A DNA stretch of 64,000 bases, taken from assembly GCA_948470475.1 (NCBI GenBank), contig OX419342.1:1376201-1440200 (forward strand). Direction: 5' to 3'. The notes under the pieces were generated by a model. It was not told where the DNA came from and ran no database searches. It saw only the letters and a program-made list of their open reading frames with translations. The DNA comes from Galaxea fascicularis. Its lineage: Eukaryota; Cnidaria; Anthozoa; Scleractinia; Euphylliidae. Positions within the stretch are counted from its first letter, which is position 1. Each line of letters begins with the position of its first letter. Shown piece by piece: positions 63,834-64,000 of the stretch. The translations under genes were made by a program, and so were the position numbers.

Positions 63834-64000
63834 GTATGAAGTTCATGCATTGGCACACGTTAATTCTCTCCTGTTATTTTACTAATATTGGTAAAGTCAT
63901 TAATATTGTAGACTTGAGATTGGAGGCAGGTTATTATTATTTTGTTTTTTTAAAGTGCAGGGATTGGTATTAATTTATAATTTATATCACGTCTCAAAAA

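Overview
The window is nuclear DNA of an animal, most likely an anthozoan cnidarian (stony coral or sea anemone). The genes are metazoan and intron-rich, with consensus GT/AG borders and short exons. The spacers are AT-rich and packed with small foldback transposons, tRNA-derived SINEs and retroelement fragments. Nothing is organised as a bacterial operon. The species cannot be fixed from sequence alone; the anthozoan call is inference from gene content and repeat style.

Layout. (1) 252-3294, minus: 5' part of a Hedgehog-interacting-protein-like gene (folate-receptor-like domain plus glucose/sorbosone dehydrogenase propeller), running off the left edge. (2) 5449-13231, plus: a complete 17-exon flavin monoamine oxidase (514 aa) with flavin-linking Cys, catalytic Lys, aromatic cage and C-terminal membrane anchor. 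(3) 15736-19447 and 26683-29852, plus: two tandem SLC16/monocarboxylate-transporter-like genes with the same four-exon structure, separated by about 7 kb of nested mobile DNA (broken gag-protease retroelement, LINE pieces, SINEs, foldbacks). (4) 30617-33341, minus: a DZIP3-type HEPN domain joined to a RING-less B-box/coiled-coil/filamin/NHL protein, with an in-frame TAG inside the HEPN domain. (5) 36251-39165 (minus) and 39739-43662 (plus): a head-to-head pair of RBR (RING-IBR-RING) E3 ligases with a 573-bp shared promoter region containing a TATA box and an ISRE-like site. (6) 45512-59929, plus: a complete 25-exon gene for a membrane-anchored protein with three START-like lipid-transfer modules (850 aa). 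(7) 62642-63833, plus: the first three exons of its tandem paralogue, running off the right edge.

Three of the gene groups (transporters, RBR ligases, START proteins) are local duplicates, so the window is a record of tandem and inverted duplication. The genes do not form an obvious common pathway. The HEPN/TRIM-NHL and RBR genes belong to ubiquitin/innate-immunity-type families; the START pair and the transporters concern lipid and solute handling.

The intergenic and intronic DNA holds about twenty foldback (MITE-like) elements from a dozen families. One group shares the tip AGGCCCTGGCAAACG and TTA-type target sites, but each member is filled with a different short amplified word. The best candidates for undescribed biology are the triple-START tandem genes, the HEPN-TRIM-NHL fusion with its internal stop, the RBR pair with an apparent gene-conversion tract, and this MITE group. 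All exon models were read by eye from splice consensus and reading-frame continuity; no database search was run.
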